This document shows positions 11,703 through 23,440 of a stretch of 64,000 bases of DNA, piece after piece. The notes beneath the pieces were generated by a model. The model was given only the letters and a program-made list of their open reading frames with translations. It was not told the origin of the DNA and ran no database searches. Position 1 is the first letter of the stretch; every line of letters starts with the position of its first letter. The DNA is from Siphonodentalium dalli (lineage: Eukaryota > Mollusca > Scaphopoda > Gadilida > Siphonodentaliidae), in NCBI GenBank assembly GCA_032622095.1, contig CP136061.1, positions 17,610,991-17,674,990 of the forward strand, in the 5' to 3' direction. A program made the position numbers and the translations under genes.

Positions 11703-12880
11703 CACATATCCCACTGTATTATCCTGATCGGGTGATCGATGTGTACCAATTTGCCTACATATCCCACTGTGTTATCCTGACCATGTGATCGATGTGTACC
11801 AATTTACTTACATATCCCACTGTGTTATCCTGACCATGTGACCGATGTGTACCAATTTACCTACATGTCCCACTGTGTTATCCTGACCAGGTGATCGATG
11901 TGTACCAATTTACTTACATATCCCACTGTGTTATCCTGACCATGTGACCGATGTGTACCAATTTACCTACATGTCCCACTGTGTTACCCTGACCAGGTGA
12001 CCGATGTGTACCAATTTACCTACATGTCCCACTGTGTTATCCTGATCAGGTGACCGATGTGTACCAATTTACCTACATGTCCCACTGTGTAATCCTGACA
12101 AGGTGACCGATGTGCAGCAATTTACCTACATGTCCCACTGTGTTATCCTGACCAGGTGATCGATGTGTACCAATGTACCTACATATAACACTGTGTTATC
12201 CTGACCAGGTGACCGATGTGTACCAATGTACCTACACATAACACTGTGTTATCCTGACCAGGTGACCGATGTGTACCAATGTACCTACATATAACACTGT
12301 GTTATCCTGACCAGGTGACCGATGTGCAGCAATTTACCTACATGTCCCACTGTGTTATCCTGACCAGGTGATCGATGTGTACCAATGTACCTACATATAA
12401 CACTGTGTTATCCTGACCAGGTGACCGATGTGCAGCAATTTACCTACATGTCCCACTGTGTTATCCTGACCAGGTGATCGATGTGTACCAATGTACCTAC
12501 ATATAACACTGTGTTATCCTGACCAGGTGACCGATGTGCAGCAATTTACCTACATGTCCCACTGTGTTATCCTGACCAGGTGACCGATGTGTACCAATGT
12601 ACCTACATATAACACTGTGTTATCCTGACCAGGTGACCGATGTGTACCAATGTACCTACATATAACACTGTGTTATCCTGACCAGGTGACCGATGTGTAC
12701 CAATGTACCTACATATAACACTGTGTTATCCTGACCAGGTGACCGATGTGCAGCAATTTACCTACATGTCCCACTGTGTTATCCTGACCAGGTGATCGAT
12801 GTGTACCAATGTACCTACATATAACACTGTGTTATCCTGACAAGGTGACCGATGTGTACCAATTTACCTACATATCGTAA
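11703..12880 (+). repeat. 53-bp minisatellite, about 22 copies
   Basis: The consensus unit is CCTACATGTCCCACTGTG, TTATCCTGACCAGGTGACC, GATGTGTACCAATTTA. Two main unit types occur, ATGTCCCACTG and ATATAACACTG, plus a GTGCAGCAATTTA subtype. In the second half they follow repeated patterns, so dimers or trimers were amplified. It is non-coding: 53 is not a multiple of 3. Confidence 0.95.
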
Positions 12881-12899
12881 CACCTGATAAGGAAGATAT

Positions 12900-14125
12900 T
12901 TATTGCTAACTTAAGAAAATATAATAAGTACATTCCCTTTCAATGTTAACGGAACCTGTCATGTGGTACTCCATGGTCAATTTACCAGTGTCCCACCGTT
13001 TTGTGTAAGAGAAAAATTAAAATTAAAATTGTTTATTAGTGACCATTTACGTAGTCTGAGGTCAACGGTGCCTACAATGTGACATTCATCTGGTCAACAT
13101 ACTCCGGTGAATAAATTTTCAGCTACCAGATTCAAACACATTTTGGGTATATAATTATTGTTTTTAGTTAAATTAATTATTAATGACTTTTGAAGACATC
13201 TGACGTCAACTATCCCATGACAGTCCCAGTTTAGGGTACATAGAAAGCACCAAACATTTATTGGTAGGAAACGTGTTTCAACTCACGTCCAATTAGACAA
13301 TAATGAATGAAATTTGGGGGGGGGGGTGAAATATTCCATTTCCAGCAGCTTATCCATAGATACAAACATGTTTGTGATACAAATATATTGTTGTGTAATG
13401 AATATGTATACCTTCGAATGAATAATTTATTTCCATCAAGCCACATTCTTTCAATGATTTTACTTTGTTTTAGCAACACGGCGTGGTCAGGTCGTGATGA
13501 ACCATTGACCCGAATGGTTTCATGTGACTTTTACTTAGGAGTTCGGTAGCCCATTGATTTGAGTGTCTGACGTAAAATGTTGTTAACACACCACCATGAG
13601 TTCGCGCCGGTCGGTTGACTATCGTCTCCGCAACAATGGTTTGGCCGGATTAAGCGGTGTGTAGTAGCATGGTGTAGTATCCCTATGTACTGGTTATATT
13701 TTAGTAAACTGCCCAACACCCGATTACTATGATGTTCGGCTAAAATCTTACCCAATGGACTGCAAAGAGTATATTGTACTCAAACACGCATTCGCGTGGT
13801 GGAACATGAATACAGGATGTTGGTTGGCCGAAATTTCGTCACATGACTTCGCTACTTATACTTGTTTCAATATTCTATAGATGCTACTTGCAACAACATA
13901 CGAGAAAGACGTTGAACATCGGCACTACAATCTGCAAATTGACCCAGTTGAGTGCAATAATAAGTATTTATTTCGAGTTTCACACAAAATGTCCAAACTC
14001 GATGGAACGCAATTAATAAACATCCATGTCTTAAGGGTAGTATTGCAGATATCATTCTATGATTATTGTAATATTGAATTTTGACATGTGTGGTCTTCCA
14101 CTGCGTGTTCATATTAAAACTCGTT
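12900..14125. other. No recognisable gene; G11 run at 13316
   Basis: The stretch contains a G homopolymer at 13316-13326 and AAAATTAAAATT simple sequence near 13020. Short open frames on both strands lack known motifs. Confidence 0.45.
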
Positions 14126-14129
14126 TTTA

Positions 14130-14282
14130 AAAGTTAAACAAACAAAACCGTGGTTGTAAAGCCACACAATCGCCCGATGAAGTCGAGTTGACATTATATA
14201 ATTGTGATGCTATATATGTCCACCTCCAGTTCCACATATTAGTGGACGGAGAAAATAAAGAATTGAATTGAATTGAGTGGTG
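14130..14282 (+). mobile_element. Probable LINE 3' end with (AATTG)n tail
   Basis: The sequence ends with GGAGAAAATAAAGAATTGAA and continues as an AATTG pentamer repeat (about 14262-14279). Short tandem repeats after an AATAAA-like signal are typical of CR1-like non-LTR retrotransposon 3' ends. No reverse transcriptase is attached, so this would be a 5'-truncated copy. The call rests on the tail form only. Confidence 0.4.
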
Positions 14283-14794
14283 GCAGCCAGGAATATCAAT
14301 CCACCGGGGTTTGGCGCTGAATGCGTTAATATAAACAGGGAGAAGTGGTGAGAAGTACATATTTAACAGGACCACTCGGACCAGCCCGACACGCCCGGAC
14401 CCGTTCTGACCGCCACATTGATGTCTGTTGGTCATTGTACTGGCCAGAACAGTGCGGTGTCTCACGAAAAACCACACATGCACGACGGGAGGAAGTGGTC
14501 ACTGAGAAGTATCGATATTAGCCCCCCACCAATGTATAACATAACACTCATACTGGATCCCCATGTCGCCCTCGTATCGTATTGGTCACTTGACCTCCTC
14601 ATTAAAGGAAAATTGTCAGAATACCGGATTATTCTTGTTGAACCGTTTTTCCGCAAGATTCATCACATTTTATTTAGAGTCCTCCCCCATTTCCCAAGAA
14701 GAATGTAAAATGCAACAATTGCATGTTTTGGTCAAAAGAGTTGCGCTTGCGTTGTATCATTAGGCAAAACATAAGCAGTTGTTCGAGTGGTTTA

Positions 14795-14995
14795 CAGGGA
14801 GTGATTGTATGATCACGAATGACGTCACTAATATGGTGAATAGGTATTCACGTAGTGACTAAATGGTAATATGTGTATAGGAGTATTCCTGATGTTCCTG
14901 ATTGGTGAATCATGGCTGTTTGGTCATATGTGGGTGTACACATATAGCAGGTGTGGCTGTATGGCCAAGTATGGCCACGCTATGGATTTATCAGT
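14795..14995 (+). repeat. Relic of the 41.5-43.4 kb minisatellite
   Basis: Phrases such as TTTACAGGGAGTGATTGTAT, GGTGAATAGGTATTCACGTA and CTGTATGGCCAAG match the degenerate units at 41520-43125 (GTATACAGGGAGTGACTGTA). The block lies about 1.25 kb before a diverged arm of the same fold-back family, and suggests an older, broken copy. Confidence 0.55.
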
Positions 14996-15047
14996 CTATG
15001 TTAGGTTACATTACTCGTGTTTAAATTCGCGGAGTACTATTTTTCGC

Positions 15048-15106
15048 TCAGTTTTGAATTCGCGCACTTTAAATTCCCGCACCTAGCTGCGCGAATTCAA
15101 AACTGA
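15048..15106. repeat. Inverted repeat with 19-bp arms
   Basis: TCAGTTTTGAATTCGCGCA is perfectly complementary to TGCGCGAATTCAAAACTGA across a 21-nt spacer. The flanking CTATTTTTCGC motif and arm sequence recur in the separate hairpin at about 15495-15590. Confidence 0.9.
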
Positions 15107-15494
15107 CAAAACTATTTTCGTAATATTTCCGTGATATTTTCGTATATCTTAGAGCTAATGACAGTTTCTGTTCTTAGTCATTGCTGGCGATAGTATGTGT
15201 ATAATAAACACCATTTCGGTGGATTTACATCGTGTAGATAATAAACTAGTAACCACATACCTCACCCATCATTTTGTGGCGACCTGGATTATTCGTATTT
15301 CTTATACAAGTTCAAGAATGTCTATATTACCATGATTTGTCACTTGGCACTTTGAGCAATGGTCTTGATAGCGGTTGGCCGAACGTAAATACATGCATAC
15401 ATGTATAGGCGTAATGGTCTATACAACCGATCATAATATATGTAAACTCAGTAACATAGCCATCTTGTATTACATGTGGACTGTGGTTAAGATT

Positions 15495-15590
15495 AAACTT
15501 GGGAGTCGTGCTATTTTTTGCTCAGTTTTAAATTCGCGTACCGATGGGTGCCCGAAAAATAGTACTGCGCGAATTTAAATACGAGTAAGG
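15495..15590. repeat. Second hairpin of the AATTCGCG family
   Basis: GCTATTTTTTGCTCAGTTTT and AAATTCGCGTACCGATGGGT face CCCGAAAAATAGTACTGCG and CGAATTTAAA. The left arm is a diverged copy of the 15048 arm, so two related fold-back sequences lie about 450 bp apart. Confidence 0.65.
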
Positions 15591-15950
15591 TAATACACAA
15601 TTGAATACACACTAAACAGGTTTTCTGACAACAGTTGAATCCGACGAGACGATATAGCCCGCGTGTTATGGCATCTGCAGTTTCGAACATTAGTTGTTAT
15701 GGGAAAAAAACAAAAACAGGAGAACAACTATAGACATGACATGTATACCATGTTGACCCTCAGAATACTGTCACTTTGGCTGTTCAAACTTTTTACAATA
15801 TAAAAAAATATCATTTAAATTTAAATTTGTGAAAAATACAATAATATATCCATGACTGAGTTGATTGTATATTACTATTATATGATAACACCCCTTCAAA
15901 TTGAAACCAACTGCACCTCCATATATGTAACACTAGTGTAGCCCAGTATT

Positions 15951-16238
15951 ATGGGAACTAGGTGTACATACCCCTACACAACCAAACTGTACAATTTAGA
16001 CAAAATGGCAAACATGCTTAAACGATGTGGAAAGTCATGCTCTATACTGATAATTGGGTCTTCAAAATTCCGCAGAGGGGGTGGTGTTTCCACATGTTGG
16101 ATCAGGGTATATGTCACGGTTGTTGATGATAAAACAAAATTTCATACGTTTTTGGGTGCTGCCGTTATAACCGGGCGTGCGCTGTATGAAGCAACTGGGC
16201 CCACCATTCTGAAATATTTCGGAGAACGGTGTGACTAA
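15951..16238 (+). other. Open frame of 95 codons, function unknown
   Basis: An uninterrupted frame starting MGTRCTYPYTTK and ending YFGERCD. No signal peptide, membrane segment or known motif was recognised. It ends at the edge of a fold-back relic (16250 onward), in a repeat-dominated region. It could be chance, or the remnant of an element-encoded peptide. It is listed only because it is one of the longer unexplained frames here. Confidence 0.12.
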
Positions 16239-16249
16239 TTACACGCCCC

Positions 16250-16379
16250 ATTCTATTCTCGTTGTCCATGTACCTTGTGGTTCATGACAATTTCATTATA
16301 AGATGATGCAAAATGTGATTTAGCCGAATACTTCTTATTGGATTCTGGCCATAAGGTACAGGGACAACGAGAATAGAGT
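16250..16379. repeat. Hairpin at the hinge of an old fold-back copy
   Basis: TTCTATTCTCGTTGTCC and the GTACCTTGTGG that follows at 16251 are inverted at 16349-16379 (CCATAAGGTAC, GGGACAACGAGAATAGA). The interior TTCATGACAATTTCATTATA resembles the inner part of the 40.2-44.6 kb element arms. Confidence 0.8.
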
Positions 16380-16990
16380 ATTTAATTGCCAGTTGATTAA
16401 GCAGCATGTTTAATAGCCAAATGAATCACAATTTGCTACCTCTACGGAAGAGTAGAGAATAATGTTCGGAATATATGTGAAAATATCAACTTTTCTATCA
16501 AAATTTGTGGATATTTTGCAAGCCATCTTGGGTACTTTTTTCTAAAAACACCTCCATGTGATGCATTTAAGACGGATTAAATAAATAATTCCAAAAATAT
16601 TTCCAAATAGTCCAAGCCTGGTAAGTTATAATTTTGAGAGAATATCCAATATGTTGGTAATGTAATCGTAACACTTAACAAAGATGCATCATAAATGTTA
16701 GTATTCGATGTATTTATTCAATTTTATACATCAACTACAACTTTTTTTACAAGGGAATGTATGGCACACTGGGACCATATTTACCATTTTCCATATTTTG
16801 GCCGCCATTTTGAGAGCCATTTTGAGCCAAAGTGACAATTGTGATTCTATTGGGTTATTATTTTCACAAGTAATAGTATGCATAACTTACAGTGTGCAGT
16901 TCTGCTCATTTCTTGTTGAAATGTGACTAGGATAAAAATTTTGATTTTTTTGTGAAATTTTATATAGTATTCTGTAAAAATCGAAATCTG
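16380..16990 (+). mobile_element. Diverged arm of the 40-44 kb fold-back family
   Basis: The order of landmarks matches 43560-44130: ATGAATCACAATTTGCTACC, an AATAATGTTCGGAATAT block, GCAAGCCATCTTG, ACATCAACTACAAC, TTTTGGCCGCCATTTTGAG, TTTCTTGTTGAAATGTGACT and GATTTTTTTGTGAAATTTTA. Divergence is clearly greater than between the arms at 40-44 kb, so this is an older insertion. Confidence 0.75.
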
Positions 16991-16999
16991 TGTTATTGC

Positions 17000-17770
17000 G
17001 TAATTTATGAGGTAGGGTCATGTTTGACCCAATATATACAATATCTCACATCCATAGCTTTACAACGTTTATATCTACTGAATCAACTGAATAATCATTG
17101 CTGATGTCTTCTGTATAACTTCAAAACAATAGAACCTGCATTGGTTACATTACACCCAGGCTCAAAGGTCGGGACACATTTAATTTAAGCGTTTTTTTCA
17201 CCATTTCGACAATTTGAACCAATTGTTTCTAAAAATTAAGGTCATTTGTCGGAAAAGGATATATTATATCGTAAAGTACTATATTTTATAAAGATTTCGA
17301 TTAATCTTGATGTAATGGTCCATCATTTCTTGTCACCATGGTCGCTGACAAATAATTGGGTACAATTCTATTTTTTTAATGGGAGTAGGCGTTATCCCCC
17401 GTAATTTCGCCATGTTTTGATAATTGCCAGCCTGGCAACACGTATTTTCTAATTCAGAAGATGATGACCTTTAATTTGATATAAAGAAACCTTTGTTCGG
17501 ACAAAGTGGAGCGAAATAAAAAAAACTAAAGCCCTCTTGAAATTTTTCCCACGGACTAAACGAATAAGTTAGTGTTACAATAGTTCAGTGTCATGTTAGC
17601 CGTCCCATATTGTAATGATGATGCAGATGTGCATACTAGCGTGCAAACTAACTGCATTGGATCCAATAATACCTGGGTGAATAACCATAGCTCAGTGAAC
17701 ACGAATGGAGATAATTCGAAACATGTTGGTAGCATACTAGAGTGCGCTATTACCTGACGTATCGATATAA
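17000..17770. other. Upstream region of the SRCR gene
   Basis: AT-rich DNA between a fold-back relic and the predicted promoter. No repeat or coding structure was recognised. By position it is the proximal 5' flank of the SRCR gene. Confidence 0.4.
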
Positions 17771-17776
17771 CATAGA

Positions 17777-17783
17777 TATATAA
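17777..17783 (+). promoter_or_regulatory. TATA-like box before SRCR exon 1
   Basis: TATATAA lies 95 bp upstream of the predicted start codon. A start site about 30 bp downstream (near 17807-17813, close to GAGTATCACACT) would leave a 5' untranslated region of about 60 nt. This is inferred from spacing; AT-rich DNA makes chance TATA boxes common. Confidence 0.35.
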
Positions 17784-17871
17784 CTCACAAAGAGGAAGTG
17801 GAAGGTCTTGAGTATCACACTAGCAACGAAGGGCCAATACGAACTCGGAGTATCTCAACTATCGAAGCAAA

Positions 17872-17904
17872 ATGAAACATCTGCTGTTAATTATTACTGT
17901 CGCA
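17872..17904 (+). CDS. SRCR-protein gene, exon 1 (signal peptide start)
   Basis: Eleven codons, MKHLLLIITVA, run from an ATG with A at -3 (GCAAAATGA) to a consensus donor, GTGAGT, at 17905-17910. The exon ends in phase 0. It joins without shift to the 40-nt exon at 33324, which continues the hydrophobic run as VNLSTFGGSANTT. Together they make a classical secretory signal peptide: a basic residue, a core of leucine, isoleucine and valine, and small residues near GGSA as a plausible cleavage site. The short length makes the exon invisible to length-based searches. It is chosen because the ATG, the hydrophobic core, the donor and the phase agree with downstream SRCR exons on the same strand. 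The 15.4-kb intron that follows holds a split LINE, an 8.5-kb fold-back element and a 68-bp minisatellite. A different first exon cannot be excluded without transcripts. Confidence 0.6.
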
Positions 17905-18079
17905 GTGAGTACAATCCATTATTTTAACTCTTAACTAGACGATATGCTATCTGATAGATGATACATATAAACTGTAATCGGATATATGCTTACTTGTGTC
18001 TTTTCCAGGTGATAGATATATATATATATTGGCAAGAAGTGGGTAGATTAACAACTAACACATACGAATTGATACAAAG

Positions 18080-18835
18080 AAGGTATCGAAAGAGCAAAGC
18101 AAGCTTTTTTTCAACCGCACATGCGAAGTAAACTTATGAAGTTCCAAATGTCTTCGTATGGGCCAGATCCCACAGATACGGAAATTGCGATTCGAGATTT
18201 AGATGAAATACTCCAATAAATAATGCCTCAACAAATGTAGTTCCCTTGATAAACATAGGTGTAAACAGACTCTACTATGGTTTGATGAGGAATGAAAACA
18301 AGTAAAAAAAAACGATGGGAAATGTCATTAAGGAAATGAAAAGAAAACCACATGATAGATCTCTGACTTTGAATTTTTTCACAGCAAAGAAAGCATATAA
18401 ACGGGAGACAAAAAGAAAATCTCTCACCAAACTATTGTTGACGATATCAAATCTCGATTCTAGTGACCCCTCGAAATATCAGAGAATGGTGAACAATATG
18501 CGATCGAAGAAGGGAAAATCCAATGAAACAATTGTTTCGACAAACTGCTATGTCCAAAAATCGAATTAATTGAAATCAATCAAAATACGTGAAACAAAGT
18601 ACCATTTTGACAAATTTCAACAATGATGATATAATTAAATGCGAAATATTAGATAACCTGTATCAACTTAAAAATAACAAAGCTAGTGGACCAGATAACA
18701 TTTCAGATAAATTATTAAAATGAGTAATTCCATTTATGTTGGACGAGGTCATAAAATTGTTCAACACAGGTTTACACTCAGGTCATTACCCTTGGGCGAG
18801 TCAACAATAAAAACACTATATAATAAGGGCAAAAA
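18080..18835 (+). pseudogene. LINE reverse transcriptase, upstream part (decayed)
   Basis: Broken frames carry features of the region between endonuclease and reverse transcriptase of CR1/Jockey-like non-LTR elements. These are a WFDEE motif near 18280, a basic stretch around FFTAKKAYKRETKRK, and ISNLDSSDPSKYQRM (18315-18569). LKNNKASGPDNISDKLLK follows near 18660-18720, then FMLDEVIKLFNTGLHSGHYP and IKTLYNKGK. Stop codons and frameshifts interrupt it. Coding similarity stops abruptly near 18835 and resumes at 27296 with DPNNYRPIAL, the next conserved block of the same domain. The copy lies in intron 1 of the SRCR gene, about 180 bp after exon 1, in the same orientation. Confidence 0.85.
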
Positions 18836-18904
18836 AGTGGAGCAGCTGGGACCAGAATTGGGCGTTATTTTTCGAGTTCAACCAAGTGGAAGATTAAAAA
18901 ACTG

Positions 18905-20620
18905 AATTATATATCAAAATGTCCGTATTGATACAGCGGATAACATGCCAATGTTGCCTTTTCGTGTAGTGTTGTACGATTTCTTATTTTGGGGTAAAAT
19001 AGGCTTTTGCGTGAAACAAATCAGTGAAAAATGGAATCCAGCTGCATAAATAACTTGTACATCTATTTTTGAATGCAAACACCACTAAACAATAGAGGTT
19101 GGACATGTCCACACTTTGTAAAAGAAGTTTGGAGTATGTCAATGTTCTAGGTTCGTTTTTGGGATAAAAATCGCTTTTTTGTGAAACAATTAGATAATTC
19201 TGGAATCCACCACAACAAGATATGCATCATTAATTCATTCCATTTTATAATAACAATCCCAGTTTCAGTTAAAATTAAGTTTTAGATGTAACATAATAAA
19301 TTAACAAGGCGGTTTTGGAATAAGGCAGGTTCTATGGTTACCAGGGTAATCCGATTTGAATTAATAAAATCAGTAAAAACTGGAATTGAGTACTCTGAGT
19401 AGCTTCCCCTTTTAATTCTATATAGGCCCTAAACATGTATTAGAGGGACCGGGATCGGCACTTATTCGAATTGAATCATGTGAAAGAGTAACAATATTAG
19501 TTATGTATCAAACGTTTCATATTGGTACAGCAGATAACATCATGCCGGTGTTGCCTTCTTGTGAGATATTGATCGATTTCTGATTTTGGGGTAAAATAGG
19601 TGTTTCGTGAATGAAACCAGTGAGAAATGGAAACCAGTTACCTAAATAACATTTACGTCTATTTTTATTGGGAACGCAACTAAGCAATAGAGGGGGTATG
19701 TTCTCATTTTGTAAGATAATTTTGGAATATGTCAATGCTATAGGGTTCGTTTTTGTGGTAAAACATTTTTTTTGTGAAAAATGAGAGAATTCTGGGATCG
19801 ATCAAAACATGATATGCATCATTAATTACTATGCATGCCATTTATAAAAATAACAGCTTCGTTTTGTCACCAATTCAGATGTAAGTAATATATATGATAA
19901 GGCGTTGTTGGAATAAAGCCTGATCAATGGTTACAAGGGTTATTTGTTTTTATGTATTAATACAATCAGTGAAAACTGGAATCCAGTTATCGAACAACAC
20001 ACCCTCCCTTATGTATATATGTATCAACTGGCACTATGGAATCGGCCATTAGTCGAATTGAATTACGTGGAAGAGTAACAAGACGAATAATATATCAGCA
20101 TACTGGTCTTGATAGAGTGTATAACATGCGGATGTTACCTTCAAATGAAATGTTGTACGTTTGTTTATTTTTTTGGATTAAATAGGCTTTTTCATAAATG
20201 GAAACAGTGAAAAATGGAATCCAACTGCCTAAATAACATTTTCCTCTATTTCTGTTTAGGAATTTAACTAAATAACAAAGTTTGATCATGTTCACCTACC
20301 ATAAGATAATTATCGGGTCCGTCAATTTTCTGGGATTCGATTTTCGGGTAAAATATCCTGTTTTGTGTGAAACATGAGAGAATTGTGGAATCTTCACTTA
20401 CACGATAGTAAACATTAATGCAGATATTTCTTATCATAGCAATTCTCAGTTGTATCAAACTATAGTATAATTAATAAATATAATAATATGCTGGTGGACA
20501 TATCTAGGCAGGTTCTGATGTAACCACGGCAATAAGTTTTTAATAATAAATGAGTGAAAACTGCAATCCGGGTCTCTGAATAGCCCAGAACGCGACAGAA
20601 GGTTCTATTATTCCCCGCAA
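18905..20620 (+). repeat. Left arm: three ~590-bp tandem units
   Basis: Units start near 18910, 19503 and 20092. Each has an ACAGCGGATAACATGCC-like block, GGnGTTGCCTTCTTGTG, TTTTGGGGTAAAATAGGnnT and GTGAAAAATGGAATCCAGnT. A CTATTTTTnnTnGGAAnGCA block and a TTCTGGnATC block follow. The third unit is the most diverged. The same units occur inverted at 26160-27235. Confidence 0.85.
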
Positions 20621-21000
20621 CAAAGTTGTGGGGGTATACTGGGATCAGCTCGACCGTCCACCCGTCGTCCGTCGTCCGTGAACACAAATTTGTCCTGAGT
20701 TTTTCTCAGTCGTTTTTTTTTATCATTTTCCATGAAACTTGCCACATATATCAGCGATTATGACGTCTGTCTGACAATTTTGGTCGATTTATCCCCCTTT
20801 TTCTACTTAGAACATATTAACAACGTGTATAATGTTGTCCGAGCTTTTATTATTTCAGGTCATTTTTTTGAAACTTGGAACATATATTTAGTACCATGGG
20901 AACATGTGCACTTGCAATTATGACGTCTGTGTGACTTTCTTTGGTGGAGTTATCCCCCTTTTTTCGTCGGTACATGAATTCGTGGATCAGATATAATTTT
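20605..21000 (+). repeat. Dispersed repeat with CCGTC-rich head
   Basis: It begins TTCCCCGCAACAAAGTTGTG, continues with GTCGTCCGTCGTCCGTG, and contains two ~170-bp units. Each unit has a GAAACTTGnnACATAT block, AATTATGACGTCTGTnTGAC and GAGTTATCCCCCTTTT. It lies in the interior of the fold-back element. Sequences of this form are recalled as abundant in molluscan genomes; that is recollection, not a search. Confidence 0.6.
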
Positions 21001-21539
21001 TATGCATATCAACAAGTCCTACAGTAGCAGCTGCATGACACAAATTATGTGTGTACTACTGTGAAATTAGACCCCAAGGTATTCCTGCGCTGAAAGCACA
21101 TCACGCAATCATTACCATAATAGCTACCAGCTTCATATCAAACTTTGGCCAAGTAGGTATTTATTGTATTGTGTAGTCAGCACGTGGTTACTGGTAAACA
21201 TATAGCCTTTTAAAGAAACCAATGCATTGAACATTGTTATACAAACTATGATAGCCGAGATCAGATGTTGTAGCATATCAATTTCGTTTCGGTGAATGAA
21301 TGATAATGTATTGAAAAAGATTACGCTTCATATCGTGTTCTGTGTTTTTCTATACATACATTTTACGGCTTTTAGAAAACAGACCTTAATGTCTGATCTT
21401 TATTTCCATCTCGTATATTATATGGGTTTTTTGTTCATTCAACGCAAGAGTCAACTATTTTGTTGGTTATTTATTTCGTGGTTGAGCAAAACCACGAAAA
21501 CAACGAATAACAGACCCCCACGAATTAAAAGGATTTTAC

Positions 21540-21960
21540 AGTAAAACATTTCTATGTCGAAAAATGGCAATAACTCTGCCAAAAGGACTTCGACTGAACT
21601 GAACGTCGCAGGTGCGCAGTTTCCCATTATGGTTATCTGTGCCAAGAGTTTTAAAAAATGACTGAAAAATGACGAAATACAGACTCGGACAAAAGATGCG
21701 TCCCAGGATGTACGATTCTATGTCGAATAAGGGCAATAACTCCGCCAAAGTGAGCCCGACCAACTCAAAATCGCAGGTGCGCAGATTCCAATGCAGGTTG
21801 ATATATGTGCCAAGTTTAAAATGACAAAATACATGCAGACTTGGACAAAGTTCCGGACGGACGCACGGACATACGTTCCCACGCACACACGGACGCACTG
21901 ACGAGGGTCTTTACTACTGTCCTCCGACGGAATGTCGGAGGAAAATAAAAGACCGCTAGG
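21540..21960 (-). repeat. Dispersed repeat, two ~165-bp units
   Basis: Related units start near 21553 and 21718. Each carries TATGTCGAAnAATGGCAATA or an equivalent, AACTCnGCCAAA, GTCGCAGGTGCGCAG and a CTTGGACAAA-type block. The end is CGGACGCACGGACATACG-rich, followed by a short hairpin (CCTCCGAC, GGAATGTCGGAGG). It lies inside the fold-back element and is probably a non-autonomous repeat in minus orientation. Confidence 0.6.
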
Positions 21961-22254
21961 CCACACATTAATGTAGCTTTATTGGATTAGTAGCTTTTTT
22001 AGAATTGTAAAATTTTATTCCGGGAACAACCATTGGTTGCGGACACAACAGTAGCGATGGTATAGTAGGTGTGGCGTCTTATTATGGTGGGTTTTGTGAC
22101 AATTGTTCGTCAAATAAGTACTAGCTAGCCATGTCGCCCGCTGGGTTTTCACACAATCCGTCCACTGACAAATTAGCCCATTGTGTTGTACCAAGGTTGA
22201 TCTCTACTCATTACGCATGGCTATATTCTATTCTTCACTACGATGTATATATAG

Positions 22255-22716
22255 TTGGACGATCGTTCAGAATGTTTATTGACCGTGGTTATCCCTCATT
22301 CATTCACTCACGCGCATGTAGTGCATTACATTGATATGTGCACAATTTGTCATAAGTCAAATTCTCCTATTGTGTGCGTGGTTTGGGAGAGGTTTTGGGT
22401 GCTTCTTAAAAACACTTTTATGAATAATTATCACCGTTATTTCGTCAATTCTATCCTAACCTCGCGTGACACGACCGTGCTACTCCGAGTGAATATAAAT
22501 CGCCAGGTAAATAGTGAACCCAGATTAAGTATATTTCGCTATATATTGTACCGTGTGTGTATTGGTTGTAAAAACACACATGTCAGATTAGAAGTTGTTC
22601 AAAGTCCGGTCATTTTTGACCGGATGTGTGCCCCTTTCTCAACTTTGACCGGTTTTGCGGTTAATAAGTTCAAGATGATTTTTGACATAACATGTTGGCG
22701 TGTGGATCGCATTTGA
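22255..22716 (+). other. Open frame of 153 codons, function unknown
   Basis: The frame starts MDDRSECLLTVV and has no recognisable domain. Its last third (from about 22600) overlaps a repeat family also found at 46350-47095, which argues against a conserved protein. It lies in the interior of the 8.46-kb fold-back element, where a transposase would be expected, but no DDE or other catalytic pattern could be read. Confidence 0.12.
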
Positions 22717-23440
22717 GATACACATCAAGTTCGCTTTTAATTATGTTCTGATTTTATTTGATGCAGTTATGAGTCGGAATTATGCCCCTTTTCAAATTAA
22801 AAACCACAATATTTTGGGATGATAACTTGACGACTAACGCTAGACAAAATTGTTGATGTAGCAGGTACGTTATTCATATTTGGAAAGACACAGTCATGTC
22901 ATGTCGTCTTCTGATTTGGTGATGGTACGTTGATTGTTGGCTGAGTTCTGCCTCTTGCTTGACTTAGAAATCAATGTTTTGTTTAAGGTTGTTCGATCTG
23001 GTATGTAATTATTATTAATTAACGTTTGAAAAAAATACAGGTAAAGTTTGACCGAAAATGGATCACGGCCTGATGAGTTATGCATCTTTTCGCACTTAGA
23101 AATAATTTCGGTTATCCGGATGATAACTTGAACAGAATTTCTTGTTAGTGAGTAAACGGTTTACAATTCAGAAATCACAGGTCAATTTGGAATGTTGTCA
23201 TGGTTCAATGATTTTGATGGAGTATTACGTCTTCGTTCCTCTTAAGAATCATCATATTGGTGATGCCTAATGAAAACTTGAACAAACTTCAAAAGAAACA
23301 TTTGATATCTCGTATATGTTCCACCTTTGAGAACACACAGGTCATAGTCAAGATGGAATAATTTTTTTCCACAATTCGGACCTTTTTTCTTATTCGTAGC
23401 CAACGCCACAAAAATCACATCTTAAGCGGATGAGGGGTCA
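22600..23440 (+). repeat. Degenerate ~150-300 bp tandem repeat (TATGCCCC family)
   Basis: The recurring theme is GAGTTATGCCCCTTTTC, then GGATGATAACTTGAAC, then a receding AT-rich part, at about 22620, 22770, 23075 and 23220. The same themes occur at 46350-47095, so this is a dispersed family present twice in the window. Confidence 0.6.
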
